64,000 nucleotides of DNA from an uncultured Ruminococcus sp. (GCA_900538575.1 UPZA01000004.1:1-64000), one strand, 5' to 3'; counted from the first letter of the stretch, positions 13,397-22,911 are shown. A program made the numbers and translations. Notes: a model not told the origin generated them from the letters alone.

Positions 13397-16132
13397 TTAA
13401 TTATTCTGCTTCATTCCGCAGCATTTCTTATATTTTTTCCCCGATCCGCAAGGGCAAGGATCATTATCCCCGGGTTTCTTTTTTGAAGAAGTCATAGTAA
13501 TACTTCCGGCATTAGGCGGATCAGGTTTTGCAACCTGCTCACGCTGAGGAGGAGAATTTTTCTGAATTCTTACAGTCAAAAGCATTCTTACAGTATCTTC
13601 GCGAATAGCTTCTACCATTGCGTCGAACATTTCAAAGCCCTCGTATCTATATTCAACAACCGGATTCTTTTGTCCGAACGCTCTCAGACCGATACCCTTT
13701 TTAAGCTCTGCCATGTCGTCAATATGGTTCATCCACTTTGTATCAACAACCTTAAGAAGAATAACTCTTTCAAGCTCTCTTATAAGCTCTCCGCCGAACT
13801 CCGCTTCCTTAGCCGAATATATTTCAAGCATTCTGTCTTCAAGAAGCTTTACAACATCAGCTTTTTTAATCTCTTCAAGCTGGTCGTCGCTGTAGTCGAG
13901 ATCCTCGTCCCTAAGAACCCAGCCAAGAAAGTGATCCTTTAGCCCGATAAGATTCCAATTATCTCTGTCCTCATCATCCAAAAGATAATTATTAACCGAT
14001 TCAACCGCCAGCTCATGCATCATATTAAGTATACTTGCATGAAGATCCTCGCCGTCGAGAACCTGTGAACGCTGAGTATAAATAATCTCACGCTGCTTAT
14101 TAAGAACGTCGTCATAGTTCAATACGTTCTTTCTGATACTAAAGTTTCTGCCTTCTACCTTTTTCTGTGAGGATTCAATTATCCTTGTAAGCATTTTGCT
14201 TTCGATAGGCATATCTTCTTCAACATTAAGCGTATTCATCATATTTTCAAGCCTGTCTCCGGCAAAAATACGCATAAGATCGTCTTCAACTGAAAGGAAG
14301 AAACGGCTCTCGCCTTCATCGCCCTGACGTCCCGAACGTCCTCTAAGCTGATTATCAATACGCCTTGATTCATGACGTTCGGTACCCAGAATATAAAGAC
14401 CGCCCGCAGCCTTTACATCCTTTGCTTTTTCCTTTACTTCGGCATTATACTTATCGTAAAGCTCTTTATAAACCGCTCTGGCCGCCAATATTTCTTCATC
14501 ATCAGTGTCGGCAAAACCAACTGCTTCATTTATAATTTCTTCATCATATTCTCTTTTACGCATTTCAGCTTTGGCAAGAAATTCAGCGTTTCCTCCAAGC
14601 ATAATATCAGTACCGCGTCCCGCCATATTTGTAGCAATGGTAACTGCGCCAAGCTTTCCGGCCTGAGCAACGATCTCCGCTTCCTTGGCATGATATTTAG
14701 CATTAAGAACCTCATGCTTAACGCCTTTCCGCTTCAGCATAGCGGAAAGCAGCTCTGATTTTTCAATTGAAATGGTACCCACCAACACCGGCTGTCCCTT
14801 TTTATGACATTCAACTATCTGGTCGATTATCGCCTTGAATTTACCGGATTCAGTCCTGTAAATCTGATCTGAATGATCTATACGTATAACAGGCTTATTT
14901 GTCGGAATTGCAATAACGTCCAGCTTATATATTTCTCTGAATTCGTCTTCTTCCGTCATAGCGGTACCGGTCATACCAGAAAGCTTTTTATAAAGACGGA
15001 AATAGTTCTGGAAGGTAATAGTTGCCAGAGTCTTAGATTCATGAGCAATTTTTACTCCCTCTTTAGCTTCAATCGCCTGATGCAGACCGTCATTAAATCG
15101 CCTTCCCAGCATAAGACGTCCCGTAAATTCGTCAACTATTATAACTTCTCCGTCCTTAACCACATAATCAATATCAGCATGCATTACACCATGTGCTTTA
15201 AGAGCCTGATTTATGTGATGAAGAAGAGTCATATTATCGGGATCCATCAGATTGTCGACATTAAAATATTTTTCCGCCTTTTTAACGCCTGATCTGGTAA
15301 TTGTTGCTGTTTTAGCCTTTTCATCAATTATATAATCAACATTTTCATTGATTTCATCCTGATCCTGCTTATCGTCAATTTCTACAACCGTTGTAGAAAC
15401 AAGATTCCTTGCGAACTTATCAACAATGTCGTAAAGCTCGGTAGATTTATCTCCCCGTCCCGATATTATAAGAGGAGTTCTTGCCTCGTCTATAAGTATA
15501 GAGTCAACCTCGTCCACAATTGCAAAGTTAGGCTTACGCTGAACCCTGTCCCTTGCATGAATAACCATGTTGTCGCGAAGATAGTCAAAGCCAAGCTCGT
15601 TATTAGTTGCATATGTAACATCACAGTTATAAGCGGCTCTTCTTTCCTCATTTGTAAGACCATGAAGTATACAGCCGACAGTAAGGCCTAAAAAACGCAG
15701 TACCTTGCCCATTTCATCAGACTGCGTCTTTGCAAGATAATCGTTTACCGTAACGACATGCACTCCTTTTCCCGGGAGCGCATTCAAATAGGAAGCCACG
15801 CATGCAACGAGTGTTTTACCTTCGCCTGTTTTCATTTCAGCTATACGTCCCTGATGAAGAACGATTGCGCCAATAATTTGAACGGGAAAAGGTTTTTTCC
15901 CCAAAACCCTGTAAGCAGCCTCGCGTACTGTAGCCAGGGCCTCCGGAAGAATCATATCGATAGATTCGCCGGTATCAAGCCTGTCCCTGAAATTCTGAGT
16001 CTGAGCCTTAAGCTCCGTATCAGACATTGCAGCATACTGTTCTTCAAGCTTTAAAACGCTTTCCTTTATAGGTTCGATTCTTGCCAGTTCTTTTGTACTG
16101 TATGAACCGAATATTTTACCAAATATACCCAT
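13397..16132 (-). CDS. secA: Preprotein translocase ATPase SecA
   Basis: A 911-residue full-length SecA. The helicase motor shows the Walker A EMKTGEGKT (about 97-105), the VDEVDSILIDEA DEAD-type box, TGTA and the second motor domain motif RGRSGRQGD. The protein ends with the zinc-binding tail CPCGSGKKYKKCCG, which contacts SecB or phospholipid in other bacteria. It drives secretion of signal-peptide proteins, including the cellulosomal and pilus proteins in this window. It is monocistronic, with a promoter at 16265-16293 and a strong terminator. Confidence 0.98.
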   Translation of the reverse strand: MGIFGKIFGSYSTKELARIEPIKESVLKLEEQYAAMSDTELKAQTQNFRDRLDTGESIDMILPEALATVREAAYRVLGKKPFPVQIIGAIVLHQGRIAEMKTGEGKTLVACVASYLNALPGKGVHVVTVNDYLAKTQSDEMGKVLRFLGLTVGCILHGLTNEERRAAYNCDVTYATNNELGFDYLRDNMVIHARDRVQRKPNFAIVDEVDSILIDEARTPLIISGRGDKSTELYDIVDKFARNLVSTTVVEIDDKQDQDEINENVDYIIDEKAKTATITRSGVKKAEKYFNVDNLMDPDNMTLLHHINQALKAHGVMHADIDYVVKDGEVIIVDEFTGRLMLGRRFNDGLHQAIEAKEGVKIAHESKTLATITFQNYFRLYKKLSGMTGTAMTEEDEFREIYKLDVIAIPTNKPVIRIDHSDQIYRTESGKFKAIIDQIVECHKKGQPVLVGTISIEKSELLSAMLKRKGVKHEVLNAKYHAKEAEIVAQAGKLGAVTIATNMAGRGTDIMLGGNAEFLAKAEMRKREYDEEIINEAVGFADTDDEEILAARAVYKELYDKYNAEVKEKAKDVKAAGGLYILGTERHESRRIDNQLRGRSGRQGDEGESRFFLSVEDDLMRIFAGDRLENMMNTLNVEEDMPIESKMLTRIIESSQKKVEGRNFSIRKNVLNYDDVLNKQREIIYTQRSQVLDGEDLHASILNMMHELAVESVNNYLLDDEDRDNWNLIGLKDHFLGWVLRDEDLDYSDDQLEEIKKADVVKLLEDRMLEIYSAKEAEFGGELIRELERVILLKVVDTKWMNHIDDMAELKKGIGLRAFGQKNPVVEYRYEGFEMFDAMVEAIREDTVRMLLTVRIQKNSPPQREQVAKPDPPNAGSITMTSSKKKPGDNDPCPCGSGKKYKKCCGMKQNN

Positions 16133-16264
16133 TTATAATCCGCCTTTTAATTAAAATTAGTCATTATTATTTAAAAGAAATTGATAACGCCTATTCAGAA
16201 TCAGCAATATAATGAAATTCATTGTAAACAGAGCGCAACAGTATTAAAAATAATATACTTATTT

Positions 16265-16293
16265 ATTTTATATCAATTTCATTTTTTTGTCAA
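16265..16293 (-). promoter_or_regulatory. secA promoter
   Basis: TTGACA (16293-16288) and TAAAAT (16270-16265) are 17 bases apart on the minus strand, leaving a leader of about 125 bases. Confidence 0.7.
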
Positions 16294-16331
16294 TAGGGAT
16301 TAAACTAAAAATTATTATTTATATAAAGGCT

Positions 16332-18209
16332 TCATGGAGAACGTATACCGGTAAGCTTAACTTTAAACAATTCGTATAATACCTCGTTAAGCGTAGTGGG
16401 CAGATCATTCCAGTCCGTATAAAGACCAAACCCCGTTTCATGATATGTATGATAATTAAAGCTTATATCATTTTCAATAAACACGTCTATTACATCGGAT
16501 ACCCATCTGTCTCCGCCGCGATCATTTTTAAAGCAATTTACTCCGGCTCCGAATTCACCGCAATAAACCGGTACGTTATTATCAATAGAAAACCTTATAT
16601 TATTAAGGATTGATTTTTCAAGAAAATCCTTATTAAACGCACTGACCTCATCAGCGCTCCATACGTCTACTCTCGGACGAACGACGGCGCTCTGACCTGC
16701 GTTCTCAACTTTAAAATAACCGCTTGCCTTGTAGCTGTGTCCCTTTACTGCAAGCAAATTATTTCTACCAAAGCTGGCGTCGGAGGTTGTTCCGCTTATA
16801 CATAAAGACGCGTTATCGTCATAGCCGATATTCGCCTTACCCCCTGATCCTGTATTATTTTCAGACCAGAAGCTAAACATATTGCCATTTTTAAAATCTT
16901 CCGAATATACGGTTTTAACAAATTTGCCGTTTTCATCATATTCGTCAATTTTAAGATTATCCGCATAGGCAATCCCGTCATTACCAAGGTTCTGCGCCTG
17001 AAAAACTAAATTGAGCAGTTTTTGATTATCTTCTGTAATAGTCATTAAAGAGCTTTCAAGATATTGCCACTCTTCCGATTTCAAATCCGCACTGTCTCCG
17101 TCAAAGGTCGCAGCTTCCCATGAAGAACCGGAAGTTGATATAGCAATTGACTCGTCAGGATATGTCAGATCATATCCCTGTGTTCCTGCCCAGTCAAATC
17201 CCTGGTGGGTAAACGGATGATAGTCATAATAATGAAATTCATATACGATATCATCTCCGTTTATTTTGATGAAATTATTATCATTATTAAAATTTTCCCA
17301 TTGTAAATTTCCTGTAGCGGTATCCTCCGCAGCACACATTCTCTCTACGAAAATCAAATGATTATCGTCAACCGTTCTGATACTGTCAGTAATATCCTGT
17401 GCAAGCTCCCGCCATTTTTCCAATGGATCCTCATAATCCTTAGCTGAAACTACCGGCTCGTTTACAATACCATATCCCAGAACCGACGGATTATCAGAAT
17501 AGCGTCGGGCAATTTCTGTCCATAAAGCAATCAGTCTATTCTGATTCTCAGTATCCGTCCACAGCTCGTCGCCATTGCCCTGAGACTGATAGCCACCCTG
17601 AGGATAGTGCATGTTAAGTACCAGCCGTATTCCGTATTTTTCCGCCCATTCAATATTCTGATCTAACCATTTGAAACCGCTTTCCTTGTATTCATAAGGC
17701 GAAGCGTCGTTTTCAAACAAGCTATAATTCAAATAAAATCTTACCGAATTAAATCCCAAATCCGCAAGCTCTTCATAGCTTTCTTCAGTATGATGCTTAT
17801 TTACAGGCGGCTCTGCCGGATTATCCCATACCTTATTTCCGAAGGCCATACCTTTAATTATATATTGTCTGCCGTTTTCATCTTTTAAAATACGTCCGTC
17901 GGCAGTGATAAAACCGGTATAACCACCTGAATTATTTATAATGCGTTTAAGCTTTATCAGGTCAAAAACATTTATATCTCCATCATGATTTGTATCGGCG
18001 CCGACAACCGCGTCCGTGTGTTTTCCAAGTAAAAATTCGCTTAAAAGCTCTATGTCGTTTATATCGACAGCCCCGTCGCCGTTAAGATCGTTTTCAATAT
18101 CAATGGAGGATACGGCAAAAACATATTCGCTTCTGCCGGAAAAACACAATAAGCACACTGCCGCTGCCGTAACTGCATATTTTAAAGAACGGAAAAACTT
18201 CATAAACAT
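16332..18209 (-). CDS. Dockerin-bearing GH5 glycoside hydrolase with a domain inserted in the catalytic barrel
   Basis: About 625 residues, numbered from a GTG at 18212; the ATGs at 18209 and 18203 are more likely starts. After a signal peptide (to ~34) comes a type I-like dockerin (41-94) with two calcium loops (DLNGDGAVDIND, DTNHDGDINVFD). The GH5 domain follows: RFYLNYSLF, catalytic acid Glu252 in GYGIVNEP, HYYDYHPFTHQG, and nucleophile Glu553 in YCGEFG. Between these lies a segment of ~160 residues (about 355-517) that reads as a beta-sandwich, CBM-like module. The enzyme probably hydrolyses cellulose or mannan on a cellulosome. The gene overlaps the nth stop codon. Confidence 0.88.
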   Translation of the reverse strand: MFMKFFRSLKYAVTAAAVCLLCFSGRSEYVFAVSSIDIENDLNGDGAVDINDIELLSEFLLGKHTDAVVGADTNHDGDINVFDLIKLKRIINNSGGYTGFITADGRILKDENGRQYIIKGMAFGNKVWDNPAEPPVNKHHTEESYEELADLGFNSVRFYLNYSLFENDASPYEYKESGFKWLDQNIEWAEKYGIRLVLNMHYPQGGYQSQGNGDELWTDTENQNRLIALWTEIARRYSDNPSVLGYGIVNEPVVSAKDYEDPLEKWRELAQDITDSIRTVDDNHLIFVERMCAAEDTATGNLQWENFNNDNNFIKINGDDIVYEFHYYDYHPFTHQGFDWAGTQGYDLTYPDESIAISTSGSSWEAATFDGDSADLKSEEWQYLESSLMTITEDNQKLLNLVFQAQNLGNDGIAYADNLKIDEYDENGKFVKTVYSEDFKNGNMFSFWSENNTGSGGKANIGYDDNASLCISGTTSDASFGRNNLLAVKGHSYKASGYFKVENAGQSAVVRPRVDVWSADEVSAFNKDFLEKSILNNIRFSIDNNVPVYCGEFGAGVNCFKNDRGGDRWVSDVIDVFIENDISFNYHTYHETGFGLYTDWNDLPTTLNEVLYELFKVKLTGIRSP

Positions 18210-18853
18210 CACTTTCCTTTTTTTAAGCCACGAAAATATTTACAGAAACCGCCGCATATGCAGTCAATACATTTCGGATTTCTGGCTCTGCACACATCTC
18301 TGCCGAACTGTACTATCCTGTGACAAAAGTCCGAAGAAACCTCCGGAGGAATAAGCTTAACAAGATCCTCCTCCACCTTTCTCGGCTCCTTATTATTTGT
18401 AAGACCAAGTCTTCCGGTTATCCTGATAAAATGAGTATCCGTAACTATTGCCGGTTTACCCCATACATCGCCCATCATAAGATTAGCCGTTTTTCGTCCG
18501 ATTCCTGAAATGGTAAGCAGATCCTCCATATTGTCAGGAATTTCCCCGCCGAAATTATTTATAAGCTGACCAGCCATCTCCTTTATACTTTTCGCCTTGG
18601 TTCTGTAAAAGCCGCAAGGCCTTACAGCTTCTTCAAGCTCCTTCAAATCCGCTTCCGCAAATGCTTCAAGAGTAGGATATTTTTTAAAAAGCTCCTCTGT
18701 TACAATATTGACCCTGGCGTCTGTGCACTGAGCAGAAAGACGAGCGGCAATCATCAGTTCGTAAGGCTTTGAAAAGTTAAGAGAACATTTGATTTCAGGA
18801 TATAATTTTTCCAGCGCTTCACAGGCAAGCAGCGCTCTTTCTTTTTTAGTCAT
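18209..18853 (-). CDS. nth: Endonuclease III
   Basis: A 214-residue DNA glycosylase/AP lyase that removes oxidised pyrimidines. The start ATG at 18853 overlaps the Nudix gene end; a TTG at 18874 is the alternative. The helix-hairpin-helix LLTISGIGRKTANLMM carries the catalytic Lys, VTDTHFIRITGRLG holds the catalytic Asp, and the [4Fe-4S] cluster motif is CRARNPKCIDC...C near the C-terminus. It sits between a Nudix hydrolase and a secreted glycosidase; the first pairing makes sense as oxidative-damage defence, the second is unexpected. Confidence 0.93.
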   Translation of the reverse strand: MTKKERALLACEALEKLYPEIKCSLNFSKPYELMIAARLSAQCTDARVNIVTEELFKKYPTLEAFAEADLKELEEAVRPCGFYRTKAKSIKEMAGQLINNFGGEIPDNMEDLLTISGIGRKTANLMMGDVWGKPAIVTDTHFIRITGRLGLTNNKEPRKVEEDLVKLIPPEVSSDFCHRIVQFGRDVCRARNPKCIDCICGGFCKYFRGLKKGK

Positions 18854-19562
18854 ACATACCGTCCGCTTTCTCAAGAATTCTTCTGTCCTCTTTAAAATTC
18901 AAAAGCTTCATTGCTTCTTCATATGGCAAAAGCCAGCTTTCTGAGATTTCTTCCTGTTGAATCTTTATTTCCTGCATATCAAATTCATTACAGAAATAAA
19001 TGCATTTTTTTATTGAGCCGTTCAGCGTTTTATACGTATATTCCTGTCTGGTTTCTTCATTGATTTCAATATCTATACCGGTTTCCTCCAATACTTCTCT
19101 GCGAGCAGTCTGGCGCTCGGTTTCGCCGATCTCAATATGTCCTTTCGGAAAACCTATATGACCGCTGTCATTTTTTATAAGGAGATATTTTTTTACGCCG
19201 TTGTCTCGTAAAAACAAAACCGAACCGCATGTCTTTTCATATAAGAAATGATATTCGGTTTTAAAATTTTTTTCATAAAATCCTATCCTATCTCTGATAT
19301 ACGGCTCATATAGAATTTTATCATGAGGCACTCCGACCCATATGTCTTTTACATCATTAAGCCTTTCAATAACGGCTATTATTTCCAATTCATTAAATTT
19401 TCCGTCAAAATCCAGAGCATAAACGCCCTGCGGCTTTCCGTCCGCCCCTGCAACGCCTTCCGCATAACCGAAGCCTACAAAGTTTCCGCAGAATTTTTCT
19501 GCTGCAAATAAAATGGTTCTGCCGAGAACGTTCCTATAACTTCCCTTTCTGACAATATCCAT
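18846..19562 (-). CDS. Nudix hydrolase with an N-terminal extension
   Basis: A 238-residue protein. The Nudix domain occupies about 105-235 with the box GHIEIGETERQTARREVLEETGI (full GX5EX7REUXEEXGU pattern) and resembles diadenosine tetraphosphatases (GFPKGHIE, WLLPYEEAMKLL). Residues 1-100 form a separate domain I do not recognise (YRNVLGRTILFAAEKFCGNF, GVPHDKILYEPYIRDRIGFY). It probably cleaves dinucleoside polyphosphates or damaged nucleotides. It is the first gene of the operon, with GGGGG before the ATG and a promoter at 19590-19618. Confidence 0.85.
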   Translation of the reverse strand: MDIVRKGSYRNVLGRTILFAAEKFCGNFVGFGYAEGVAGADGKPQGVYALDFDGKFNELEIIAVIERLNDVKDIWVGVPHDKILYEPYIRDRIGFYEKNFKTEYHFLYEKTCGSVLFLRDNGVKKYLLIKNDSGHIGFPKGHIEIGETERQTARREVLEETGIDIEINEETRQEYTYKTLNGSIKKCIYFCNEFDMQEIKIQQEEISESWLLPYEEAMKLLNFKEDRRILEKADGMYD

Positions 19563-19589
19563 TTAAATCCCCCTTTAAATTACTATATA

Positions 19590-19618
19590 ATTATACCATT
19601 ATATTTTCATAATTGCAA
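19590..19618 (-). promoter_or_regulatory. Promoter of the Nudix-nth-GH5 operon
   Basis: TTGCAA (19618-19613) and TATAAT (19595-19590) are 17 bases apart on the minus strand, ~28 bases before the start codon. Confidence 0.7.
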
Positions 19619-19651
19619 CATAAAAAGGTACTACAAAATTTACAAAAACTA

Positions 19652-19680
19652 TTGACAAATATTAAAATAACTGCTAAAAT
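19652..19680 (+). promoter_or_regulatory. Promoter of the sodium/solute symporter gene
   Basis: TTGACA (19652-19657) and TAAAAT (19675-19680) are separated by 17 bases, 51 bases before the start codon. Confidence 0.7.
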
Positions 19681-19731
19681 ATTAATTGCTTTATCAGTTT
19701 AAAGCTACAAGACATTAAAGGAGAAAATTAT

Positions 19732-21300
19732 ATGACAACTTCTATCACATTAGGTATGCTGATGGTATACATAGCGATTATGATGGGTATAGGTCTTTAC
19801 ACATCGCGCAAAACCAAATCCGTCAGCGATTTTGTACTTGGCGGCCGTAATGTAGGCTCATGGCTTACAGCCTTTGCTTATGGCACGTCATATTTTTCAG
19901 CAGTTGTTTTTATCGGATATGCGGGGCAGTTCGGATGGAGCTATGGAGTTTCCGCGGCATGGATCGGAATAGGAAACGCCGTTATAGGAAGCGCTCTGGC
20001 ATGGATTGTATTAGGAAGACGTACAAGAATAATGTCCAATCACCTGAACGCTAAAACCATGCCTGAATTTTTTGAAAAGCGTTTTAATTCCAAAGGACTT
20101 AAAATTGCGTCTGCATTGATTGTATTTATATTTTTGATTCCTTATACCGCTTCCGTATATAACGGACTTTCACGTCTGTTCAATATGGCGTTTAACCTTA
20201 ATTCTGACAGCTCATATAAAATCATTATAATAGCTATGGCTATTATAACAGCAATATATGTTATTCTCGGCGGTTATACGGCTACTGCAATCAATGATTT
20301 CATTCAAGGTATTGTAATGCTTATAGGAATAGCGGCAGTAGTAATATGCGCAATAAATAATCAGGGCGGTTTTTCAGAAGCGCTGAATAAACTTGGAGAA
20401 ATAGAGATAAACGGACAAAAAAATCAATTCAACAGTCTGTTCGGACCCGATCCAATTAACCTTTTAGGAGTAATAATACTCACATCTTTGGGTACCTGGG
20501 GACTTCCTCAGATGATACATAAATTTTATGCTATAAAAAATGAAAACGCAATTAAAAAGGGAACTATAATATCAACTGTTTTTGCTCTTATAGTAGCGGG
20601 AGGATCATATCTTTTAGGAGGATTTGACAGACTTTTCTGTACGCTTGACAGCACAGACAGCTCCAAGACATTGATCAGTACATTGTCCAACGGAAAACCG
20701 GAATTCGACGCCATGATCCCCGCACTTCTTGACACCGCCCTGCCGGATATCCTTATAGGTCTGGTCGTAGTGCTTGTATTATCAGCATCGATGTCTACCC
20801 TCTCTTCCCTTGTGCTTACTTCAAGCTCAACTCTGACTATAGATTTTATTAAACCAAAAATGAAAAATCAAAGCGACAAAAAAGAAGTTGTTATAATGCG
20901 TGTGCTTATTGCAGTATTTCTATTAATATCGGTTATTATAGCATTCAATAAAAACGCGTCAATTTCAACGCTCATGTCTTATTCATGGGGTGCGCTTGCG
21001 GGCGCCTTTTTGGGCCCTTTCATGTTCGGATTATTCAGCAAAAAAATAACTAAGGCGTCAGTATGGGCAAGCTTTATACTCGGTATAGGTCTGACTGTCG
21101 GACACATGATACTTTTTGGATTCGACCTTTTTCCCGATCTTGCAAATAAAGCCGCATCATTCAAATTAAATCTTGCGTCCCCGATAAACGCCGGCGCAAT
21201 AACTATGATTTTATCAATAATAATAGTCCCCCTAATAAGTCTGATTACTAAAAATTCAGATAAGGAACATACAGAAAACGTTTTTAAATGCTATAAATAA
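19732..21300 (+). CDS. Sodium:solute symporter (SSS family)
   Basis: A 522-residue membrane protein with about 13 hydrophobic segments. The SSS hallmarks are SDFVLGGRNVGSWLTAFAYG near residue 32 and a helix GGYTATAINDFIQGIVMLIG (about 184-203), which in PutP-type carriers lines the sodium and substrate path. The family takes up proline, pantothenate, sugars or carboxylates with Na+; the substrate cannot be told here. AAAGGAG precedes the ATG, and the gene is monocistronic with its own promoter and terminator. Confidence 0.92.
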   Translation: MTTSITLGMLMVYIAIMMGIGLYTSRKTKSVSDFVLGGRNVGSWLTAFAYGTSYFSAVVFIGYAGQFGWSYGVSAAWIGIGNAVIGSALAWIVLGRRTRIMSNHLNAKTMPEFFEKRFNSKGLKIASALIVFIFLIPYTASVYNGLSRLFNMAFNLNSDSSYKIIIIAMAIITAIYVILGGYTATAINDFIQGIVMLIGIAAVVICAINNQGGFSEALNKLGEIEINGQKNQFNSLFGPDPINLLGVIILTSLGTWGLPQMIHKFYAIKNENAIKKGTIISTVFALIVAGGSYLLGGFDRLFCTLDSTDSSKTLISTLSNGKPEFDAMIPALLDTALPDILIGLVVVLVLSASMSTLSSLVLTSSSTLTIDFIKPKMKNQSDKKEVVIMRVLIAVFLLISVIIAFNKNASISTLMSYSWGALAGAFLGPFMFGLFSKKITKASVWASFILGIGLTVGHMILFGFDLFPDLANKAASFKLNLASPINAGAITMILSIIIVPLISLITKNSDKEHTENVFKCYK

Positions 21301-21303
21301 TAT

Positions 21304-21335
21304 AAAAGGACCGTTTAAATTTAAACGGTCCTTTT
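21304..21335. terminator. Bidirectional terminator between convergent genes
   Basis: AAAAGGACCGTTTAAA is followed immediately by its perfect complement. It lies between the symporter stop and the convergent mini-ORF stop, so it can serve both transcripts. Confidence 0.85.
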
Positions 21336-21338
21336 ATA

Positions 21339-21479
21339 TTATTTTTTTGATTTTCTGCCTAAAATTATGTATACAACTATAAGCAATGCTGCAATTGCGG
21401 CTATTGTAATATATAAAATAATATTTCGAGTATCTCCCGTAGACGGTGAATTTGTCAGCAGCATTAAATGATCGATCAT
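21339..21479 (-). CDS. 46-residue stand-alone sortase sorting signal
   Basis: The ATG at 21479 lies one base after the stop codon of the dockerin protein gene, and AGGAGG (in that gene's last codons) sits 8 bases upstream. The peptide has 12 leading residues, the motif SPSTGD, a hydrophobic helix of about 20 residues (IILYITIAAIAALLIVVYII) and a basic GRKSKK end. That is a complete C-terminal cell-wall sorting signal with almost no protein in front and no signal peptide. SPSTG is a motif recognised by C. difficile sortase B. It may be a small membrane protein, or the sorting end of the preceding protein if a +1 frameshift occurs. Confidence 0.6.
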   Translation of the reverse strand: MIDHLMLLTNSPSTGDTRNIILYITIAAIAALLIVVYIILGRKSKK

Positions 21480-21480
21480 T

Positions 21481-22911
21481 TTATATACCTCCTAAAATTT
21501 TTCTGGATAAAATAATATAATCAAAAATATTTATTATATTGTCCTCATTCATATCATCGTCAGGAAATTCCATATCAACAGGATTTAATCCCAGAAGAAA
21601 GCTTCTAAGAGCAACTAAGTCCGCCGAGTTGATCTTTCCGTCAGTATTATAATCGCCCTTTAAATCAGTTGTTATTTCTGTTGTTTCAGTATAAAAGGTA
21701 GTTTCGGTGGCAGAAACGTTAGTAATAACAATATCGGTAGTAACAGTAGTATTTTCAGTCGATACGCTAGTAATAATGATATCAGTAGTAACAGTGTTGG
21801 TAACGGGCTGCGAAACACTGTATATATAATTTTCTGCGCACAGCTCAGGATATGTAAAAGCGGTAGTATAATATTCCGTGTCATGCGTATGATTTAAATT
21901 AAAACTTTCAGAGCCTTTAAGAAAATAATTATACCTTACCGGATTCGATGAAGAATCAGTATCGTCCCAGGTGCAATCGACGCCATACCATTCTCCATCC
22001 TCCATCTTCACATAATTCCACATATGTCCGATATTATTTTCAATGTCAATATTGCCCGGTACGACAATACAGGGAATCTCATATTTATCACAAAGCAGCT
22101 TGAAAGCTTTAGAATAGCCTTCGCACACAATTTCATAAGGCTCGCAGAACAGACCAACTGCTGAATCATTATAAGGAGCATCCATGTTATAGCTTACCTT
22201 ATCTGCAATATAATCATGAATATACTTAACCTTATGGTATATATCGCTTCCCTCTGCTTCAAACGATTCAACAGAGCTTTCCAGCAGCGATTGGTATTTC
22301 TCTGCTCCTGCGATATCCGTGTATTCCTCTTTAACTCCGCCTTTAAGCTTAAGCTCAGAAATTTTCATCGTATAAACGCCTGTTAAAATATTTCGGCTTG
22401 TTCTGACGCTGCTTAAGGTTATCTCAATCTGACTTTCATCAATCCAGAAAATTTCAGGATAATCAAACATCAGTGCGTCCTTTCCGAACCTTATATTGCC
22501 GAATACATAATTCCAGAAATTATTATACTCTTCTTCACTCCAGTTTCCCATATCCAGAGAATCGGTCTGATAAGATAATATATCCGGAAACGTAACAGTA
22601 ATTTCCTCCGTTGTTGGATTTAACCATGTTTTCATTGAATCATAGGCAGATTTATTGTTATCATTAAGTTGATCATAATACTTGAAAGAATTTTTATTAT
22701 AAGCATAGCTTAAATCAGGAAGATATTCTGTTGAAATAATCAAATCGTCTCTTAAAATTTCACTTTGATCAATCTCAGTTTCAGAATTTGATAACGTATA
22801 AAAGATCTCGTCCAGCGCATTGACGTTAAGCGTTGAATTAATCAAGGAAAAAACGAATACGCACATTGTAATCAAGGCTTTAAAATATTTTTTCATAAGC
22901 ATATATATCAC
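21481..22911 (-). CDS. Secreted transglutaminase-like protein with C-terminal dockerin
   Basis: A 476-residue protein. A signal peptide (about 1-32) is followed by an uncharacterised region, then a transglutaminase/protease-like core with Cys in EIVCEGYSKAF, His in IGHMWNYVK and Asp in VDCTWDD, the full catalytic triad. A Thr/Ser/Val-rich linker with repeated TTDI(I/V)IT(S/N)VS elements precedes the dockerin (about 415-476, loops DYNTDGKINSAD and DMNEDNIINIFD). It is presumably a cellulosome-attached peptidase or crosslinking enzyme; the substrate is unknown. It ends directly before a mini-ORF encoding a sorting signal. Confidence 0.85.
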   Translation of the reverse strand: MIYMLMKKYFKALITMCVFVFSLINSTLNVNALDEIFYTLSNSETEIDQSEILRDDLIISTEYLPDLSYAYNKNSFKYYDQLNDNNKSAYDSMKTWLNPTTEEITVTFPDILSYQTDSLDMGNWSEEEYNNFWNYVFGNIRFGKDALMFDYPEIFWIDESQIEITLSSVRTSRNILTGVYTMKISELKLKGGVKEEYTDIAGAEKYQSLLESSVESFEAEGSDIYHKVKYIHDYIADKVSYNMDAPYNDSAVGLFCEPYEIVCEGYSKAFKLLCDKYEIPCIVVPGNIDIENNIGHMWNYVKMEDGEWYGVDCTWDDTDSSSNPVRYNYFLKGSESFNLNHTHDTEYYTTAFTYPELCAENYIYSVSQPVTNTVTTDIIITSVSTENTTVTTDIVITNVSATETTFYTETTEITTDLKGDYNTDGKINSADLVALRSFLLGLNPVDMEFPDDDMNEDNIINIFDYIILSRKILGGI

